From: Gemmatimonadota bacterium
Lineage (GTDB): Bacteria; Latescibacterota; UBA2968; UBA8231
Direction of reading: 5' to 3'
Assembly (NCBI GenBank): GCA_009845645.1
Contig: VXZF01000462.1
Location: forward strand, 1 to 7,186
DNA: 7,186 nt
The notes under the pieces were generated by a model that searched no databases, had not been told where the DNA came from, and was given only the letters and a program-made list of their open reading frames with translations. The stretch's first letter is position 1, and the number at the start of each line of letters is the position of its first letter. Shown here in pieces: positions 6,085 through 7,186 of this stretch. Position numbers and translations under genes: made by a program.

Positions 6085-7186
6085 ATGGCCGAAATCGTGG
6101 CCCCATCGGCACCTACAAGTAAGCGAGAATACTCGCAAGAAGAGCGCCAATCTGTAGTCATCTCATTTTCCGGCGATTCGGGCGATGGGATGCAGCTAAC
6201 CGGCGGGCAGTTTACCAATACTTCAGCCGTGGTGGGCAACGATGTCAGTACCTTTCCCGACATTCCCGCTGAAATCCGCGCCCCGGCCGGGACCATCCCC
6301 GGGCTGAGCGGCTATCAGGTCAACTTTGCCGCCAACGACCTCTACACGGCTGGCGATTCGCCCCAGGTGCTGGTGGCGATGAACCCGGCTGCGCTCAAAG
6401 CCAACTTGCCCGATCTCGAGCCGGGTGGGACCATTATCGTCAATACCGATCCGTTCAACCGCAATGGCCTGCGCAAGGCTGGGTACGAGAGAAACCCGCT
6501 CGAAGACGGCAGTCTCAGCGGCTACGACGTGCATCCGGTCCCTTTGACCACTCTGACCCGCAATGCCCTCGCCGACATCGAGGGCATGAGCAACCAAGCT
6601 AAGGACATGTGCAAGAATGCCTTTGTCTTAGGCTTGGTGTTCTGGATGTTCGACCGGCCGCTCGATTACACGCTCAAGTTCTATCAGACCAAGTTCGCCG
6701 GTCGGCCCGAGGTCGTTGAGGCGAATACGAGAGCCTTGAAAGCGGGCTACTACTACGGCGAAACGGCCGAGACTTTTCAGACGCAGATTTCAGTGCCGAA
6801 GCGGCAGATTGTCGAACCGGGAGTGTACAAGCGGATTACCGGTAACGACGCGATTGTCTTGGGGTTAGTTACAGCCGCGCAAAAGGCGGGCAAACCGCTC
6901 TTTTACGGCTCGTATCCCATCACGCCGGCCAGCACTATTCTAGAGGGGTTGGCGGCGCTGAAGAACTTTGATGTGCGGACGTTCCAGGCCGAGGACGAGA
7001 TCGCGGCTATGGGGTCGGTGATTGGCGCGGCCTTTGCCGGCAGCCTCGCGGCTACCGCCAGCAGCGGCCCGGGCATCGCGCTCAAGAGCGAGGGGATCAA
7101 CTTGGCCGTAGTTATGGAACTGCCGCTAGTGATCGTTGACGTCCAGCGCGGCGGCCCCAGCACGGGCTTGCCCACTAAGACAGAAC
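6085..7186 (+). CDS. korA: 2-oxoacid:ferredoxin oxidoreductase, fused gamma-alpha subunit (KorA type), 3' end off the window
   Basis: The frame is open from ATG 6085 through the right edge, giving 367 codons without a stop. The gamma domain comes first, with the glycine-rich FSGDSGDGMQLTGGQF (28-43), STFPDIPAEIRAPAGT (55-70) and GLSGYQVNF (73-81). The alpha domain follows with GNDAIVLGLVTAAQKAG (253-269), YGSYPITPAST (274-284), FQAEDEIAAMGSVIGAAFAG (300-319), TASSGPGIALKSE (324-336) and DVQRGGPSTGLPTKTE (352-367). These are hallmark motifs of the gamma-alpha fusion of 2-oxoglutarate/2-oxoacid:ferredoxin oxidoreductases. With a separate beta subunit that carries thiamine diphosphate and an iron-sulfur cluster, such enzymes convert a 2-oxoacid and CoA to acyl-CoA and CO2 with reduced ferredoxin, or the reverse. 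The beta subunit (korB) would be expected just downstream. Substrate is assigned to 2-oxoglutarate by family resemblance only; branched-chain 2-oxoacids are possible. The gene is probably co-transcribed with the CBS gene 48 bases upstream. Confidence 0.9.
   Translation, partial: MAEIVAPSAPTSKREYSQEERQSVVISFSGDSGDGMQLTGGQFTNTSAVVGNDVSTFPDIPAEIRAPAGTIPGLSGYQVNFAANDLYTAGDSPQVLVAMNPAALKANLPDLEPGGTIIVNTDPFNRNGLRKAGYERNPLEDGSLSGYDVHPVPLTTLTRNALADIEGMSNQAKDMCKNAFVLGLVFWMFDRPLDYTLKFYQTKFAGRPEVVEANTRALKAGYYYGETAETFQTQISVPKRQIVEPGVYKRITGNDAIVLGLVTAAQKAGKPLFYGSYPITPASTILEGLAALKNFDVRTFQAEDEIAAMGSVIGAAFAGSLAATASSGPGIALKSEGINLAVVMELPLVIVDVQRGGPSTGLPTKTE

Overview
The window is a fully bacterial, GC-rich (about 60% by eye), densely packed stretch with every supported gene on the + strand. 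GTG and TTG starts, 4-bp stop/start overlaps and purine-rich Shine-Dalgarno (SD) sequences all fit a bacterium. The sequence does not fix the lineage. The membrane glycosyltransferase/TPR fusion, the CBS protein ending in a PEDIYNLPPDP-type tail and the fused gamma-alpha 2-oxoacid:ferredoxin oxidoreductase together suggest an environmental lineage with ferredoxin-linked central metabolism.

Left half (1-5438): three genes joined by 4-bp overlaps, so very probably one operon. The first is the C-terminal part of a polytopic GT-C-type glycosyltransferase that enters from the left edge. The second is a second GT-C protein with about ten membrane segments and a C-terminal TPR array. The third is a 705-residue UvrA-like ABC ATPase that is clearly not the housekeeping UvrA. 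It keeps the UvrB-binding-type domain and the C-terminal zinc module but has lost the insertion domain and half of a zinc module. It also carries a dead-looking first nucleotide site, loses both Q-loop regions and has altered signature motifs. This is the most unusual gene here.

Middle (5439-5568): a 130-bp AT-richer gap, the only real intergenic space. It holds a plausible promoter and then a compact leader. A very good SD (GAGGTGA) drives an 11-codon ORF whose TAA overlaps the ATG of the next gene (TAATG). Inside this mini-ORF is a perfect 7-bp hairpin whose 3' arm contains the next gene's SD. This looks like leader-peptide-controlled translation.

Right part (5569-7186): a 155-residue two-CBS-domain protein, then after a 48-bp gap with a U-rich tract and a consensus SD, the first 367 codons of a fused gamma-alpha 2-oxoacid:ferredoxin oxidoreductase (KorA type), which runs off the right edge. 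The CBS protein may sense adenine nucleotides and be expressed with the oxidoreductase. That functional link is inference from position only.
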